The notes beneath the pieces were generated by a model that worked only from the letters and a program-made list of their open reading frames with translations, was not told the DNA's origin and ran no database searches. Of a stretch of DNA of 64,000 nt, positions 51,549-60,496 are shown piece by piece. This DNA comes from Streptomyces xinghaiensis S187 (GTDB taxonomy: Bacteria; Actinomycetota; Actinomycetes; Streptomycetales; Streptomycetaceae), in the NCBI RefSeq assembly GCF_000220705.2, contig NZ_CP023202.1, positions 5,548,501 to 5,612,500 of the forward strand, in the 5' to 3' direction. Made by a program: the position numbers and the translations under genes. The stretch's first letter is position 1. Every line of letters begins with the position of its first letter.

Positions 51549-52949
51549 GTGGCGAGCACCCTCGTCCGCACGGTCCTGGTGACCGGCCCCGGAGGGGCGG
51601 GACGCACCACCGCCGCCGCGGCCTCCGCCCTCGCCGCGGCCCGGCGCGGGCAGCGCGTCCTCCTGCTGACCACCGGCCGGCCCAGCCTCCTGGACACGGT
51701 GCTCGGCCGCACGCTCCCGCCGCCCGCCGCGGCCACCCGCGCCCCGGAGCGCGGACCGGCGCCGCACGCCCCCTGGACCGCGCCCGTCCCCGCCGCGCCC
51801 GGCCTCTGGGCGGCCCGGGTCGAGGGCGACGAACACCTCCGGGAACACCTCCTCGCCCTCCAGGAGCGCGGCGGGCCCGTGCTCGACCTGCTGGGCGCCG
51901 CACCCCTCCACCCGGACGAGCTCGCCGTCCTGCCGGGCGCCGGACGGCTCGGCGTCCTCCGCGCGCTCCGCGCGGTCCGCGACCTCCCGGCCGCGGCGCC
52001 CGGGCCCGCCGCCGCTGCGCCCTCCTCCGCGTCGGCGGCCGCGGCGGAACACCCGGCGGCGGAGGACGGGCTCCCGGACGCCTGGGACCTCGTGGTCGTC
52101 GATCTGCCGCCCGCGCAGGAGACCTTGGCCGTCCTGGCGCTCCCCGAACAGCTGAGCTGGTACCTGGACCGCCTGCTGCCCCCGAGCCGGCAGGCCGCCC
52201 GCGCCCTGCGGCCGGTGCTCGCCCAGCTCGCCGGGGTGCCCGTGCCCGCCCCCTGGCTCTACGGGGCCGCCGACCGGGCCCGGGCCGGACTCGCCGCCGC
52301 GCGGGAGGTGCTGAGCGCCCCGACGACCACGCTGCGGCTGGTGGCCGAGCCGGGCCCGGCGGCCGTGGACGCGCTCCGCCGCCTCCGCCCGGGACTCGCC
52401 CTGCACGGCCACCGCGTCGACGCGGTCATCGCCGGCAAGGTGCTGCCCACCGGCTCGCCCGACCCCTGGCTCGCGGCCCTTTCCGGCGAGCAGCAGACCG
52501 CCCTGAAAGCCCTGGACGAGGAGTGGGCGGACCCGGACACCGGCACGGCCCTGTACGAACTGCCGCACCTCGGCCGCGAACCGCGCGGTCCGGACGACCT
52601 GGCCGTCCTGGCCGACGCGCTCGCACACCGGTCCGGCACCCCGGAGCGTCTTCCCGGGGCCCCGCACGGCGCCGTGCCGGGCCCGGGCGCCCCGGCCTGG
52701 ACCGTGGAGGACCGGCGGGCGGAGGAGGGCGTGCTGGTCTGGCGCATCCCGCTGGCCGGAGCCGAGCGCGGCGACCTCGAACTGGTGCGGCGCGGGGACG
52801 AACTGATCGTCGCCGCGGGCCCGTTCCGCCGTATCGTCCCGCTGCCGCCGGCGCTGCGCCGCTGCACCGTGTCCGGGGCCGGGCTGTCCGGCGGCGAGCT
52901 GCGGGTCCGCTTCGTGCCCGAGCCCGGTCTGTGGCCCCGCGCCACCTGA
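51549..52949 (+). CDS. ArsA/Get3-related protein with a degenerate P-loop
   Basis: This 466-residue protein has an ArsA-like layout: an N-terminal nucleotide loop, LVVVDLPPAQETLAVLALPEQLSWYLDRLLP and a C-terminal HSP20-like beta domain with LELVRRGDELIVAAGPFRRIVPLPPALRR. The P-loop reads GPGGAGRTT (residues 13-21) instead of GKGGVGKTT. Both signature lysines are replaced (Pro and Arg), so ATP hydrolysis is doubtful. A Pro/Ala-rich insertion lies at about 145-175. The GTG at 51549 is one base after the SRPBCC stop. Related proteins are common next to SRPBCC genes in streptomycetes. Confidence 0.82.
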   Translation: MASTLVRTVLVTGPGGAGRTTAAAASALAAARRGQRVLLLTTGRPSLLDTVLGRTLPPPAAATRAPERGPAPHAPWTAPVPAAPGLWAARVEGDEHLREHLLALQERGGPVLDLLGAAPLHPDELAVLPGAGRLGVLRALRAVRDLPAAAPGPAAAAPSSASAAAAEHPAAEDGLPDAWDLVVVDLPPAQETLAVLALPEQLSWYLDRLLPPSRQAARALRPVLAQLAGVPVPAPWLYGAADRARAGLAAAREVLSAPTTTLRLVAEPGPAAVDALRRLRPGLALHGHRVDAVIAGKVLPTGSPDPWLAALSGEQQTALKALDEEWADPDTGTALYELPHLGREPRGPDDLAVLADALAHRSGTPERLPGAPHGAVPGPGAPAWTVEDRRAEEGVLVWRIPLAGAERGDLELVRRGDELIVAAGPFRRIVPLPPALRRCTVSGAGLSGGELRVRFVPEPGLWPRAT

Positions 52950-53044
52950 GCCGGCGGCCGCCGGCCCGCCGCCGCGGCCCTGACGCCGGGGCCGTCAGCG
53001 GGCCCCGGACCGGGCCGGGGAGGCGGCCACCGGCGGCGGTTCCG

Positions 53045-53050
53045 GTACCG
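53045..53050 (+). promoter_or_regulatory. -10 box for the DUF5304 gene
   Basis: TACCGT lies about 60 bases before the ATG at 53110. Confidence 0.4.
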
Positions 53051-53109
53051 TCGGAGGCGGGGGCGCCCGCCGAGGCGCCTGACCGCCGATCCCGCAGCAG
53101 GAGCCCGCA

Positions 53110-53616
53110 ATGAGCGATCCCACCGAGCACCCGGCCACCGAGCCCGCCGGGACCCCGGCCACCGGGGCGGCCCCCGCCGCCGACGCCGACGCCTGGTCCA
53201 CGGCCTGTGCCGAAGACCTCGCCGCCGAGAAGGCGCGCCGCCGCGCCCAGGAGGGCCGGCCGCCCGGCAGCGCCGCCGAGGAACTGCTCAAACTGGCCGA
53301 CGCCGTCGCGGACAGGCTCTCCTCGCTCCAGCTCCCGGTCGCCGGTCTGGCCGCGCAGAGCGCCGTGCAGCAGCTGGTGAACCGGGCGAAGGCCGCCGTG
53401 GAGCCGGTCGTGGAGCGCAACCCGGATGTCTTCGACCACCTCGCCGCCGCCGGCTCCGAGCTGCTCGCCGCCTACCGCTCCGCCGTCGAGCGCCAGGAGA
53501 GCGACTGGACCCGGGGCACCGCGGACCCCGGGCGCCGGGGGGCGGACGGGGAGAGCGGCGAGGGACCGGAGGACCCGGGGGGTCCGTCCGGAAGCGGGCG
53601 CATCGACCTCGACTGA
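53110..53616 (+). CDS. DUF5304 protein (SCO2127-like) upstream of glucokinase
   Basis: This 168-residue protein has a Pro/Ala-rich N-terminus (1-35), a helical core with WSTACAEDLAAEKARRRAQ and LLKLADAVADRLSSL, and an acidic Gly/Pro-rich tail. It matches the actinobacterial DUF5304 type. Its ortholog in S. coelicolor (SCO2127) lies at the same place before glkA and has been reported to influence glucose kinase activity and carbon catabolite repression. That link is recalled knowledge. The gap to glkA is 58 bp. Confidence 0.8.
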   Translation: MSDPTEHPATEPAGTPATGAAPAADADAWSTACAEDLAAEKARRRAQEGRPPGSAAEELLKLADAVADRLSSLQLPVAGLAAQSAVQQLVNRAKAAVEPVVERNPDVFDHLAAAGSELLAAYRSAVERQESDWTRGTADPGRRGADGESGEGPEDPGGPSGSGRIDLD

Positions 53617-53628
53617 CCACAGCTCCGG

Positions 53629-53634
53629 TACGGT
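53629..53634 (+). promoter_or_regulatory. Possible internal promoter for glkA
   Basis: TACGGT lies about 40 bases before the glkA ATG. It may allow glkA to be transcribed separately from the DUF5304 gene. Confidence 0.35.
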
Positions 53635-53674
53635 TGGTCACGCAGCGGGGATCGACCGGACAACTGAGGGATAC

Positions 53675-54616
53675 ATGGGACTCACCATCGGCGTCGACAT
53701 CGGCGGCACGAAGATCGCAGCTGGCGTGGTCGACGAAGAGGGCTCGATTCTCGAGACGTGCAAGGTCGCGACCCCACCGACCTCCGAGGGCGTCATCGAC
53801 GCCATCGCGGAAGCGGTCCGCACGGTCAGCACCGGCCACGAGATCACGGCCGTCGGCATCGGCGCGGCCGGCTACGTCGACGACAAGCGGGCCACCGTAC
53901 TCTTCGCCCCCAACATCAACTGGCGCCACGAGGCGCTCAAGGACAAGGTCGAGCAGCGGGTGGGGCTCCCGGTCGTCGTCGAGAACGACGCCAACGCCGC
54001 CGCCTGGGGGGAGTACAAGTTCGGCGCCGGCGCGGGCCACGACGACGTCATCTGCATCACGCTCGGCACCGGCCTCGGCGGCGGCGTCATCATCGGGAAC
54101 AAGCTGCGCCGGGGCCGCTTCGGCGTCGCCGGCGAGTTCGGCCACGTCCGGGTCGTCCCGGACGGCCTGCTGTGCGGCTGCGGCAGCCAGGGCTGCTGGG
54201 AGCAGTACGCCTCCGGGCGGGCCCTGGTCCGTTACGCCCGCCAGCGCTCCGTGGCCACCCCCGAGAACGCCGGGATCCTGCTGTCGCTCGGCGACGGAAC
54301 GCCCGAGGGCATCGAGGGCCGGCACGTCAGCCAGGCGGCGCGGCGGGGCGACCCGGTCGCCGTCGACTCGTTCCGCGAACTCGCCCGCTGGGCGGGCGCG
54401 GGGCTGGCCGATCTGGCCTCGCTCTTCGACCCCTCGGCCTTCATCATCGGCGGCGGCGTCTCGGACGAGGGCGATCTGGTCCTGGACCCGATCCGCAAGT
54501 CGTTCCGGCGCTGGCTGGTCGGCAGCCAGTGGCGGCCGCACGCCCAGGTGCTCGCCGCGCAGCTCGGCGGCAAGGCCGGTCTGGTGGGTGCCGCCGACCT
54601 GGCGCGCCAGGGCTGA
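53675..54616 (+). CDS. glkA: ROK-family glucokinase
   Basis: This 313-residue enzyme phosphorylates glucose with ATP and is a main mediator of carbon catabolite repression in streptomycetes. Motifs: IGVDIGGTKIAAGVVDE (phosphate loop), VENDANAAAWGEY (catalytic Asp), ITLGTGLGGGVI, GEFGHVRV and the ROK zinc site CGCGSQGCWEQYASG. The ATG at 53675 follows GAGGG. It lies 58 bp downstream of the DUF5304 gene. Confidence 0.96.
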   Translation: MGLTIGVDIGGTKIAAGVVDEEGSILETCKVATPPTSEGVIDAIAEAVRTVSTGHEITAVGIGAAGYVDDKRATVLFAPNINWRHEALKDKVEQRVGLPVVVENDANAAAWGEYKFGAGAGHDDVICITLGTGLGGGVIIGNKLRRGRFGVAGEFGHVRVVPDGLLCGCGSQGCWEQYASGRALVRYARQRSVATPENAGILLSLGDGTPEGIEGRHVSQAARRGDPVAVDSFRELARWAGAGLADLASLFDPSAFIIGGGVSDEGDLVLDPIRKSFRRWLVGSQWRPHAQVLAAQLGGKAGLVGAADLARQG

Positions 54617-54637
54617 CCGGCTGAGAGGACCGAGCGG

Positions 54638-55573
54638 GTGAGCGCGGCGGGGACGGGCGGGTCGGACGGGACGGACACGGGCGCACCGGGAGCCCCCGAG
54701 CCGGGCGCCCCCGAGCCGGCCGGGCCGGGGGACGGGGCGGTGCACGGCCCCGGCACCGGTGGCACGGCCTCGGACGGTCCGGCCGCTCTCCCCGCCTCCC
54801 GCACCGAGGGGGACGGCTCCGCCGTGATCCGCGTGCTCAGCTACAACGTCCGCTCGCTGCGCGACGACCGGGAGGCGCTGGCCCGGGTCATCCGGGCCTG
54901 CGCCCCCGATCTCGTCCTGATCCAGGAGGCGCCGCGGTTCTTCCGCTGGCGCAAGGCGGTCGCGCGGCTCGCCCGCGCCGCCGAGCTGGTGTACGTCACG
55001 GGCGGGGCCACCGCCACCGGCCCGCTGATCCTTTCCTCGCTCCGCGCCCGGGTGGAGCGCACCGAGGACATCCTGCTGCCGCTCACCCCGGGACTGCACC
55101 GGCGCGGCTTCGCCACCGCGGTCCTGCGGTTCGGGGGCGCGCGGCTGGTGGCGGCGAGCTGCCACCTCAGCCTGGCGGCGGCCGAGCGCGAGGCGCAGGC
55201 CGGGATGCTGCTGGACGTCCTGGACCGGCAGACGTGGGAGGCCGGGGTGGCGCACGCGGTCGTCGGCGGCGATCTCAACGACCGGCCGGGCGGGCGCGCG
55301 TTCCGCAGACTCACCGGCGGGCTGCGGGACGCCTGGGCCGAGGCCCCCTGGGGCGGCGAGTACACCTCGACCCCCGCCGATCCGCACCAGCGCATCGACG
55401 CGGTGCTGGCCACGGAGGGCGTGGAGGTCCTGGGCTGCGGGGTACCCCTGGACCTCGGCGGCGTGAGCCACGCCGATCTCCGGGCCGCCACGGACCATCT
55501 CCCCGTTCTGGCCGCCCTCAGGATCCCCGCCGGACCCGGCGCCCGGCACCGCGGGTCACCGGCGCGCGGCTGA
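54638..55573 (+). CDS. Endonuclease/exonuclease/phosphatase superfamily protein
   Basis: This 311-residue protein has the EEP fold: VLSYNVRSLRDD, LVLIQEAPRFF (metal-binding Glu), CHLSLAAAEREAQ, VVGGDLNDRPGGRAFR and ATDHLPVLAAL (catalytic His). The first 60 residues are a Gly/Pro/Ala-rich, probably disordered extension. It would cleave phosphodiesters in nucleic acids, inositides or lipids; the substrate is unknown. The GTG at 54638 follows GAGGACCGAGCGG. It lies 21 bp after glkA and may be in the same operon. Confidence 0.88.
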   Translation: MSAAGTGGSDGTDTGAPGAPEPGAPEPAGPGDGAVHGPGTGGTASDGPAALPASRTEGDGSAVIRVLSYNVRSLRDDREALARVIRACAPDLVLIQEAPRFFRWRKAVARLARAAELVYVTGGATATGPLILSSLRARVERTEDILLPLTPGLHRRGFATAVLRFGGARLVAASCHLSLAAAEREAQAGMLLDVLDRQTWEAGVAHAVVGGDLNDRPGGRAFRRLTGGLRDAWAEAPWGGEYTSTPADPHQRIDAVLATEGVEVLGCGVPLDLGGVSHADLRAATDHLPVLAALRIPAGPGARHRGSPARG

Positions 55574-55629
55574 ACACGCCCCGCCGGTACGGCGGTTGGC
55601 GCGGAGCATCCCGGAACTGGCGAAGACCC

Positions 55630-55663
55630 CCGTGCGACGGAGGTACCCACCTCGATCGCACGG
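55630..55663. terminator. Hairpin between convergent genes
   Basis: Eight-base arms (55630-55637 and 55656-55663) enclose a smaller AGGT/ACCT stem with an ACCC loop. It lies between the convergent EEP gene and the membrane protein gene, a good place for a bidirectional terminator. Confidence 0.5.
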
Positions 55664-55756
55664 AGGCCTTCGGGGAACACCGTAGGCCCGGAGGCCCGTT
55701 TTCGGAAGGCGCCCGTCCGCGGTGATTCCGGATTCATCGGCGGGCCGGGCCGGGAG

Positions 55757-56542
55757 TCAGACGACGGCGCCCCGGCCCGGGTCGTCGTCCTCCTCGTCGT
55801 CCTCCCGCATCCGGGCGACGAGGGTCGCGAAGCCGCCCAGGAAGCCGCCGACCCCGAGGGTCGCGATCCACCAGGTGACCGGCTGCTGGGCCAGCACTGT
55901 GACGATCAGCAGCAGCGGTCCGCCGAGCACCGCGAGCCAGGCGAACTTGGTGGGGGTGTCGGCCTCCGGGAGCGGCGGCGGCTCGGGCGGTACGAAGTGG
56001 TCCTCGTCCCCGCCCTCTCCGCCTCCCGCGCCGCCCGCGTCCCCGGCGGGCTCACGCGGGCTCCAGTCCCGGGGGCCCGTGCCGGCCGGGAAGATGACGC
56101 TCGACCCCAGCGGCCGGTCCGCCCCGGCCGCCGGCCCGGAGCCGGGGGAGACCGGGGCCCCGGGCCGGCCGGCGGCCCCGGAGGGGTCCGCGGAGCCGGA
56201 GCCCGCGCCCTCCGCCCCGGACGTCCCCGCCTCCCCGGCGGTATCCGACGGCTCCGTCCCCGCGGGCCCGGACTCCCGCCGTACGGGCTCCCGGCCCGCG
56301 CCGCCGCGCGCCGGCTTCCCCGGCTCGGACTCCGCCCCGGCCGGGAACGGCTTGACCGGTTTCTCCGTCTCCAGGAAGCCGGGCAGCGCGCCGGGCCCGG
56401 GCGCCGGCTCCCGCGCGGGCGGGTCGTCCCCGGGGAACTCCGGTTCGTCGCCGTACCCGGCGACGATCGCCGCCCAGGCGGCCTCCTCGTCGAACGGTTC
56501 GGGGCCGTCCTCGTGCCCGGTGCCGGTACCGCGTTCAGCCAC
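55757..56542 (-). CDS. Membrane protein with disordered Pro/Gly/Glu-rich region
   Basis: This 261-residue protein starts VAERGTGTGHEDG. Residues 1-190 are rich in Pro, Gly, Glu and Ser, with one more conserved patch, FDEEAAWAAIVAGYGDEPEF. The C-terminus carries two transmembrane helices (FAWLAVLGGPLLLIVTVLA and WWIATLGVGGFLGGFATLV) and a very acidic tail. The GTG at 56542 overlaps the hydrolase stop by eight bases (GTGGCTGA), so the two genes are coupled. No function is assigned. Confidence 0.8.
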   Translation of the reverse strand: MAERGTGTGHEDGPEPFDEEAAWAAIVAGYGDEPEFPGDDPPAREPAPGPGALPGFLETEKPVKPFPAGAESEPGKPARGGAGREPVRRESGPAGTEPSDTAGEAGTSGAEGAGSGSADPSGAAGRPGAPVSPGSGPAAGADRPLGSSVIFPAGTGPRDWSPREPAGDAGGAGGGEGGDEDHFVPPEPPPLPEADTPTKFAWLAVLGGPLLLIVTVLAQQPVTWWIATLGVGGFLGGFATLVARMREDDEEDDDPGRGAVV

Positions 56543-57317
56543 CGGTCGCCGTCCCTTCCCGCTGGGTGCCGTCCGCCACGAGCCGGCCGATGAAGTCGTG
56601 GGAGTCCTGGAAGATCCGCTCGGCGTCGTAGTCGAGCGTGGCCACGTGGTAGCTGCGCTCCAGCAGGGTCTCGGTGACGTCCGTGGACGAGACCCGGCTG
56701 AGGATGCGGGCGGAGTCGGCCGGCGAGACCACATGGTCCCGCGCGCTGTGCAGCAGCAGCAACGGCTGGGTGACCTGCGGAAGTTCGGCGTCGAGCAGCC
56801 GCAGGAAGCGGCGCAGGGAGTGCGCGGCGTGCAGCGGCACCCGGTCGTAGGCGGCCTCCTGGACGCCGCCCTTGGCGATGTCGCTCGCCAGGCCCTTGGT
56901 GGTGCGCACCAGATGGCGGGCGACGGGCAGTGCGTACGCCGACAGCCCGTGCACCCGGTTCACGGGGTTGACCACGACGATCCCGCTGATCTCGTCGCCG
57001 TGCTTGGCGGCCAGCCGCAGCGCGAGCGCGCCGCCCATGGAGAGGCCGCAGACGAAGACCTGCCGGCACCGGGCGGTGAGGCCGCGCAGGCCCCGGTCGA
57101 CCTCGGCGTACCAGTCCTGCCAGCCGGTGAGCTGCATGTCCTGCCAGCGGGTGCCGTGGCCGGGCAGCAGCGGCAGGGACACGGTGTATCCGTGCCCGGC
57201 GAGGAAGTCGGCCCAGGGGCGCATGGACTGCGGGGAACCGGTGAAGCCGTGGCAGAGCAGGACACCGATGTCCCCGCCCTCGTGGTGGAACGGTTCGGCT
57301 CCGGGGAGGACCTGCAC
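56535..57317 (-). CDS. Alpha/beta hydrolase (carboxylesterase Est30-like)
   Basis: This 260-residue serine hydrolase has the oxyanion motif LLCHGFTGSPQSMRPW, the nucleophile in VFVCGLSMGGALALRLA, the Asp in LLLHSARDHVVSP and the His near RSYHVATLDYDAE. It resembles small carboxylesterases or monoacylglycerol lipases. The GTG at 57317 follows AGGAG by eight bases and matches the family N-terminus. It is followed with overlap by the membrane protein gene and diverges from the acyltransferase gene, so a link to lipid metabolism is plausible. Confidence 0.9.
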   Translation of the reverse strand: MQVLPGAEPFHHEGGDIGVLLCHGFTGSPQSMRPWADFLAGHGYTVSLPLLPGHGTRWQDMQLTGWQDWYAEVDRGLRGLTARCRQVFVCGLSMGGALALRLAAKHGDEISGIVVVNPVNRVHGLSAYALPVARHLVRTTKGLASDIAKGGVQEAAYDRVPLHAAHSLRRFLRLLDAELPQVTQPLLLLHSARDHVVSPADSARILSRVSSTDVTETLLERSYHVATLDYDAERIFQDSHDFIGRLVADGTQREGTATGG

Positions 57318-57475
57318 CGGAGGTCTCCTGTTCGTCGTCGTTTCGCGAGGTCCGGCAGGGGCTGCCGGGTGATGCCGGGCCGGTGGGCACGGCCGGTTTT
57401 CACCGTACGCGACGGCGCCGGTACCGGGTAGGTCCGAAGGCCGCCTCCGGGCGGGAGCCGCCCGCGGCGGCAGGC

Positions 57476-57481
57476 TAGAGT
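57476..57481 (+). promoter_or_regulatory. -10 box for the acyltransferase operon
   Basis: TAGAGT lies about 28 bases before the TTG at 57509, followed by an AGGAGG ribosome binding site. Confidence 0.55.
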
Positions 57482-57508
57482 CGTGCCGCACACACAGGAG
57501 GTCCTCGG

Positions 57509-58312
57509 TTGCTTTACGGCGCAATGAAGCTGTCCATCGGCGGGACGCTGAAACTCGCCTTCCGCCCCTGGGCGGAAGGGCTGGAGAACATCCCGGCGGA
57601 GGGCCCGGCGATCCTCGCCAGCAACCACCTCTCCTTCTCCGACTCCTTCTTCTTCCCCGCCATGGTGGACCGGAAGGTCACCTTCATCGCCAAGGCGGAG
57701 TACTTCACCTCTCCCGGGGTCAAGGGCAAGCTGACCGCCGCCTTCTTCAAGGGCGTCGGCCAGCTGCCGGTGGACCGCTCGGGCGGGCGCGCCGCGGGGG
57801 AGGCGGCGGTGCGCAGCGGCGTCGGCGTGATCGAGAGCGGCGAGCTGTTCGGGATCTACCCGGAGGGCACCCGCTCGCCGGACGGACGGCTCTACCGCGG
57901 CAAGCCCGGTGTCGCGCGGATCGCACTCGCCACCGGGGCGCCGGTGATCCCCGTCGCCATGATCGACACGGAGAAGATCCAGCCGCCGGGGAAGGTCATA
58001 CCGAAGCTGATGCGCCCCGGCATACGGATCGGCAGGCCGCTGGACTTCAGCCGCTACCACGGCATGGAGAGCGACCGGTTCATCCTCCGTTCGGTGACCG
58101 ACGAGATCATGTACGAGATCATGAAGCTGTCCGGCCAGGAGTACGTCGACGTCTACGCCAACGTCGCCAAGCGGCAGCTCGCCGAGGCGGCGAAGCGGCG
58201 GAAGGACGAGGAGAAGGCGGCGGCCGGCGCGGAGAGCGCCCGGCGGGCCGAGGGGGAGCGCGGGGCCGGGGGCGCCGGGGAGACCGGCGCACCGGGGGAT
58301 TCCGGGGCGTGA
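57509..58312 (+). CDS. plsC: 1-acyl-sn-glycerol-3-phosphate acyltransferase family protein
   Basis: This 267-residue membrane-associated enzyme adds an acyl chain in phospholipid synthesis. It has NHLSFSDSF (HX4D) and IYPEGTRSPDG (substrate binding). The start is the TTG at 57509 (MLYGAMKLSI), five bases after AGGAGG; an ATG at codon 6 is an alternative. The last 50 residues are an Ala/Glu/Arg-rich tail. It precedes macS by 27 bp and may be in the same operon. Acceptor specificity is inferred. Confidence 0.9.
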   Translation: MLYGAMKLSIGGTLKLAFRPWAEGLENIPAEGPAILASNHLSFSDSFFFPAMVDRKVTFIAKAEYFTSPGVKGKLTAAFFKGVGQLPVDRSGGRAAGEAAVRSGVGVIESGELFGIYPEGTRSPDGRLYRGKPGVARIALATGAPVIPVAMIDTEKIQPPGKVIPKLMRPGIRIGRPLDFSRYHGMESDRFILRSVTDEIMYEIMKLSGQEYVDVYANVAKRQLAEAAKRRKDEEKAAAGAESARRAEGERGAGGAGETGAPGDSGA

Positions 58313-58339
58313 TCCGTCCCGGGTGAGGGGGTTGGGGAG

Positions 58340-59695
58340 ATGGCACCGAGTCTGCGGTCACGCGTTCGGCCCGGCGGCGGGACGGCGGCCGGGGAGGACG
58401 CGGCCGGGGAGGGCAGGCTCTCCGGCGGGCGGAGCCGGCCCCGGATGTCCGTGGAGCAGCCGCTCTGGCGGGCGCTGACCGGCTACCGGGTGCTGACCAT
58501 GGCCTACGCCATCGCCCTCTTCGGCTACGACCACGACGAGTACGCCCGCCCGATCGGCGCCGCCGCCTATCTCGCCGTGCTGGCGGTGTGGACGCTGGCG
58601 ACCGTCGGCCGGGTCTCCTCCGCCGAGCGCTGCACCCTGCGGTTCCTGGTCGCCGACCTGACCGTGGCGGTCGCCGGCATCCTGCTGAGCCCCGTCGTCG
58701 ACACCGCGGGGCGCGTCGGCCCCACCCTGCCGTCCATCTGGACGGCCGGCGCGGTCCTGGGCTTCGCCCTCAAGGGCGGCTGGCGCTGGGCGGCGGTCGC
58801 CTCCGCGGTCGTCGGCGTCGCCAATCTGATCGAGCGCGGCACGCCCGCCCAGGACACCGTGCACAACGTCCTGCTGGTCTGGATCGCCAGCGTCGCCATC
58901 GGCTACGTCGTGGAGGTGGCCCGGGCCAGTGAGCGCACCCTCGCCCGGGCCCTGGAGGTCGACGCCGCCACCCGCGAACGGGAGCGGCTGGCCCGCGACA
59001 TCCACGACAGCGTGCTGCAGGTGCTCGCGATGGTGCAGCGGCGGGGCGCGGAGATCGGCGGCGAGGCGGCCGAGCTGGGGCGGATGGCCGGCGAGCAGGA
59101 GGTGGCGCTGCGCACCCTGGTGGCCGGCGGCCTCGTCCCCGCGGCCCGGCGCTCCCCCGAGCAGGTCTCCCGGGGCGGCGGGGAACCGCGCCCCGGGCCG
59201 GACGGCTCCCCGGCCGCGGAGGGCGGTGACGGCGCCCCGGCGCCCGCCGGTTCGTCCGCCGGTGCGTCCACGGGTGCGGCGGACGGGAGCCGCGATCTGC
59301 GGACCCTGCTCGCCGCCTGCGCGAACTCCCGTGTCTCCTTCGCCGAGCCGGGCGCGCCCGTCCTGCTGGAGACGCGCGCGGCGGAGGAACTGGCCGCCGC
59401 CGTGGGCGCCGCCCTGGACAATGTGGACCGCCACGCGGGCGCGGACGCGCGGGCGTGGATCCTGCTGGAGGACGAGCCGGGCGAGGTGATCGTCACCGTC
59501 CGGGACGACGGCCCGGGCATCCCGGAGGGACGCCTCGCGGACGCGGAGCGGGAGGGGCGGCTCGGTGTCGCGCTCTCCATTCGCGGCCGGCTGCGCGAGC
59601 TGGGCGGCAGCGCCGAGCTGCTGTCCGTACCCGGGCAGGGCACGGAGGTCGAGTTGCGGATACCGCGGACAGCACGGGGGAGTGAGAGCCGATGA
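58340..59695 (+). CDS. macS: MacS-like sensor histidine kinase
   Basis: This 451-residue kinase has about five transmembrane helices (about 45-205; for example FLVADLTVAVAGILL and VLLVWIASVAIGYVVEVA). The phospho-acceptor His is in ERLARDIHDSVLQVLAMVQ, and the ATP-binding domain has DNVDRHAGADARAW, VTVRDDGPGIPEG and GVALSIRGRLRELGG. The gene name is assigned by position: in S. coelicolor the MacRS system, affecting antibiotic production and morphology, is beside this phosphofructokinase gene. The ATG at 58340 starts the frame; a GTG at codon 37 is possible. It overlaps macR by four bases. Confidence 0.88.
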   Translation: MAPSLRSRVRPGGGTAAGEDAAGEGRLSGGRSRPRMSVEQPLWRALTGYRVLTMAYAIALFGYDHDEYARPIGAAAYLAVLAVWTLATVGRVSSAERCTLRFLVADLTVAVAGILLSPVVDTAGRVGPTLPSIWTAGAVLGFALKGGWRWAAVASAVVGVANLIERGTPAQDTVHNVLLVWIASVAIGYVVEVARASERTLARALEVDAATRERERLARDIHDSVLQVLAMVQRRGAEIGGEAAELGRMAGEQEVALRTLVAGGLVPAARRSPEQVSRGGGEPRPGPDGSPAAEGGDGAPAPAGSSAGASTGAADGSRDLRTLLAACANSRVSFAEPGAPVLLETRAAEELAAAVGAALDNVDRHAGADARAWILLEDEPGEVIVTVRDDGPGIPEGRLADAEREGRLGVALSIRGRLRELGGSAELLSVPGQGTEVELRIPRTARGSESR

Positions 59696-60366
59696 CGGCG
59701 GAACCGGCGCCGGTGAGGGTGATGGTGGTCGACGACCACCCGATGTGGCGGGACGCGGTCGCGCGCGACCTGGCGGCGGCCGGGCACACCGTGGTCGCCA
59801 CCGCCGGGGACGGCCCGCAGGCGGTGCGGCGGGCCCGTGCCACGAGGCCGGACGTCCTGGTCCTCGACCTCAACCTGCCCGGGCTGCCGGGGGTCGAGGT
59901 CTGCCGGCAGCTCGTCGGCTCGCAGCCGGGGCTGCGGGTGCTGGTGCTCTCCGCCAGCGGCGAGCACGCGGACGTGCTGGAGGCGGTGAAGTCGGGCGCC
60001 ACCGGCTATCTGCTCAAGTCCGCGGGAGCCGGGGAGCTGCTGGACGCGGTGGCCCGGACCGCGGCCGGCGACCCGGTCTTCACCCCGGGCCTGGCCGGGC
60101 TGGTGCTCGGCGAGTACCGGCGGCTGGCGTCCGAGCCCGAGCCGCCCTCCGCCGGCGCCCCGGACGCCCCCCGGCTGACGGACCGGGAGACCGAGGTCCT
60201 GCGGCTCGTCGCCAAGGGCCTCTCGTACAAGCAGATCGCCGAACGGCTGGTCATCTCGCACCGCACGGTGCAGAACCACGTCCAGAACACCCTGGGCAAA
60301 CTCCAGCTCCACAACCGGGTGGAGCTCGTCCGCTACGCCATCCAGCGCGGTCTCGACGAGGCCTGA
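59692..60366 (+). CDS. macR: MacR-like LuxR-family response regulator
   Basis: This 224-residue regulator has a receiver domain with MVVDDHPMWRDAVARDL, the phospho-acceptor in VLVLDLNLPG, and GYLLKSAGAGE with the conserved Lys. The LuxR-type DNA-binding domain is at about 155-215 (LTDRETEVLRLVAKGLSYKQIA, VQNHVQNTLGKLQ). It begins within the macS stop (ATGA). Naming follows the syntenic S. coelicolor MacRS pair; targets here are unknown. Confidence 0.88.
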   Translation: MTAEPAPVRVMVVDDHPMWRDAVARDLAAAGHTVVATAGDGPQAVRRARATRPDVLVLDLNLPGLPGVEVCRQLVGSQPGLRVLVLSASGEHADVLEAVKSGATGYLLKSAGAGELLDAVARTAAGDPVFTPGLAGLVLGEYRRLASEPEPPSAGAPDAPRLTDRETEVLRLVAKGLSYKQIAERLVISHRTVQNHVQNTLGKLQLHNRVELVRYAIQRGLDEA

Positions 60367-60496
60367 CGCCCTGTCGGTTCGGGCCGGCGGCCCCTCCGGC
60401 TCCCCGCCCGCGACTCCCGTCCGTCACTCCATACGGGTGATCCCGGGGACCGGTCTCCCCGGGAAAGTGCGAAATCGACCGATTGCTCCCATCCCC

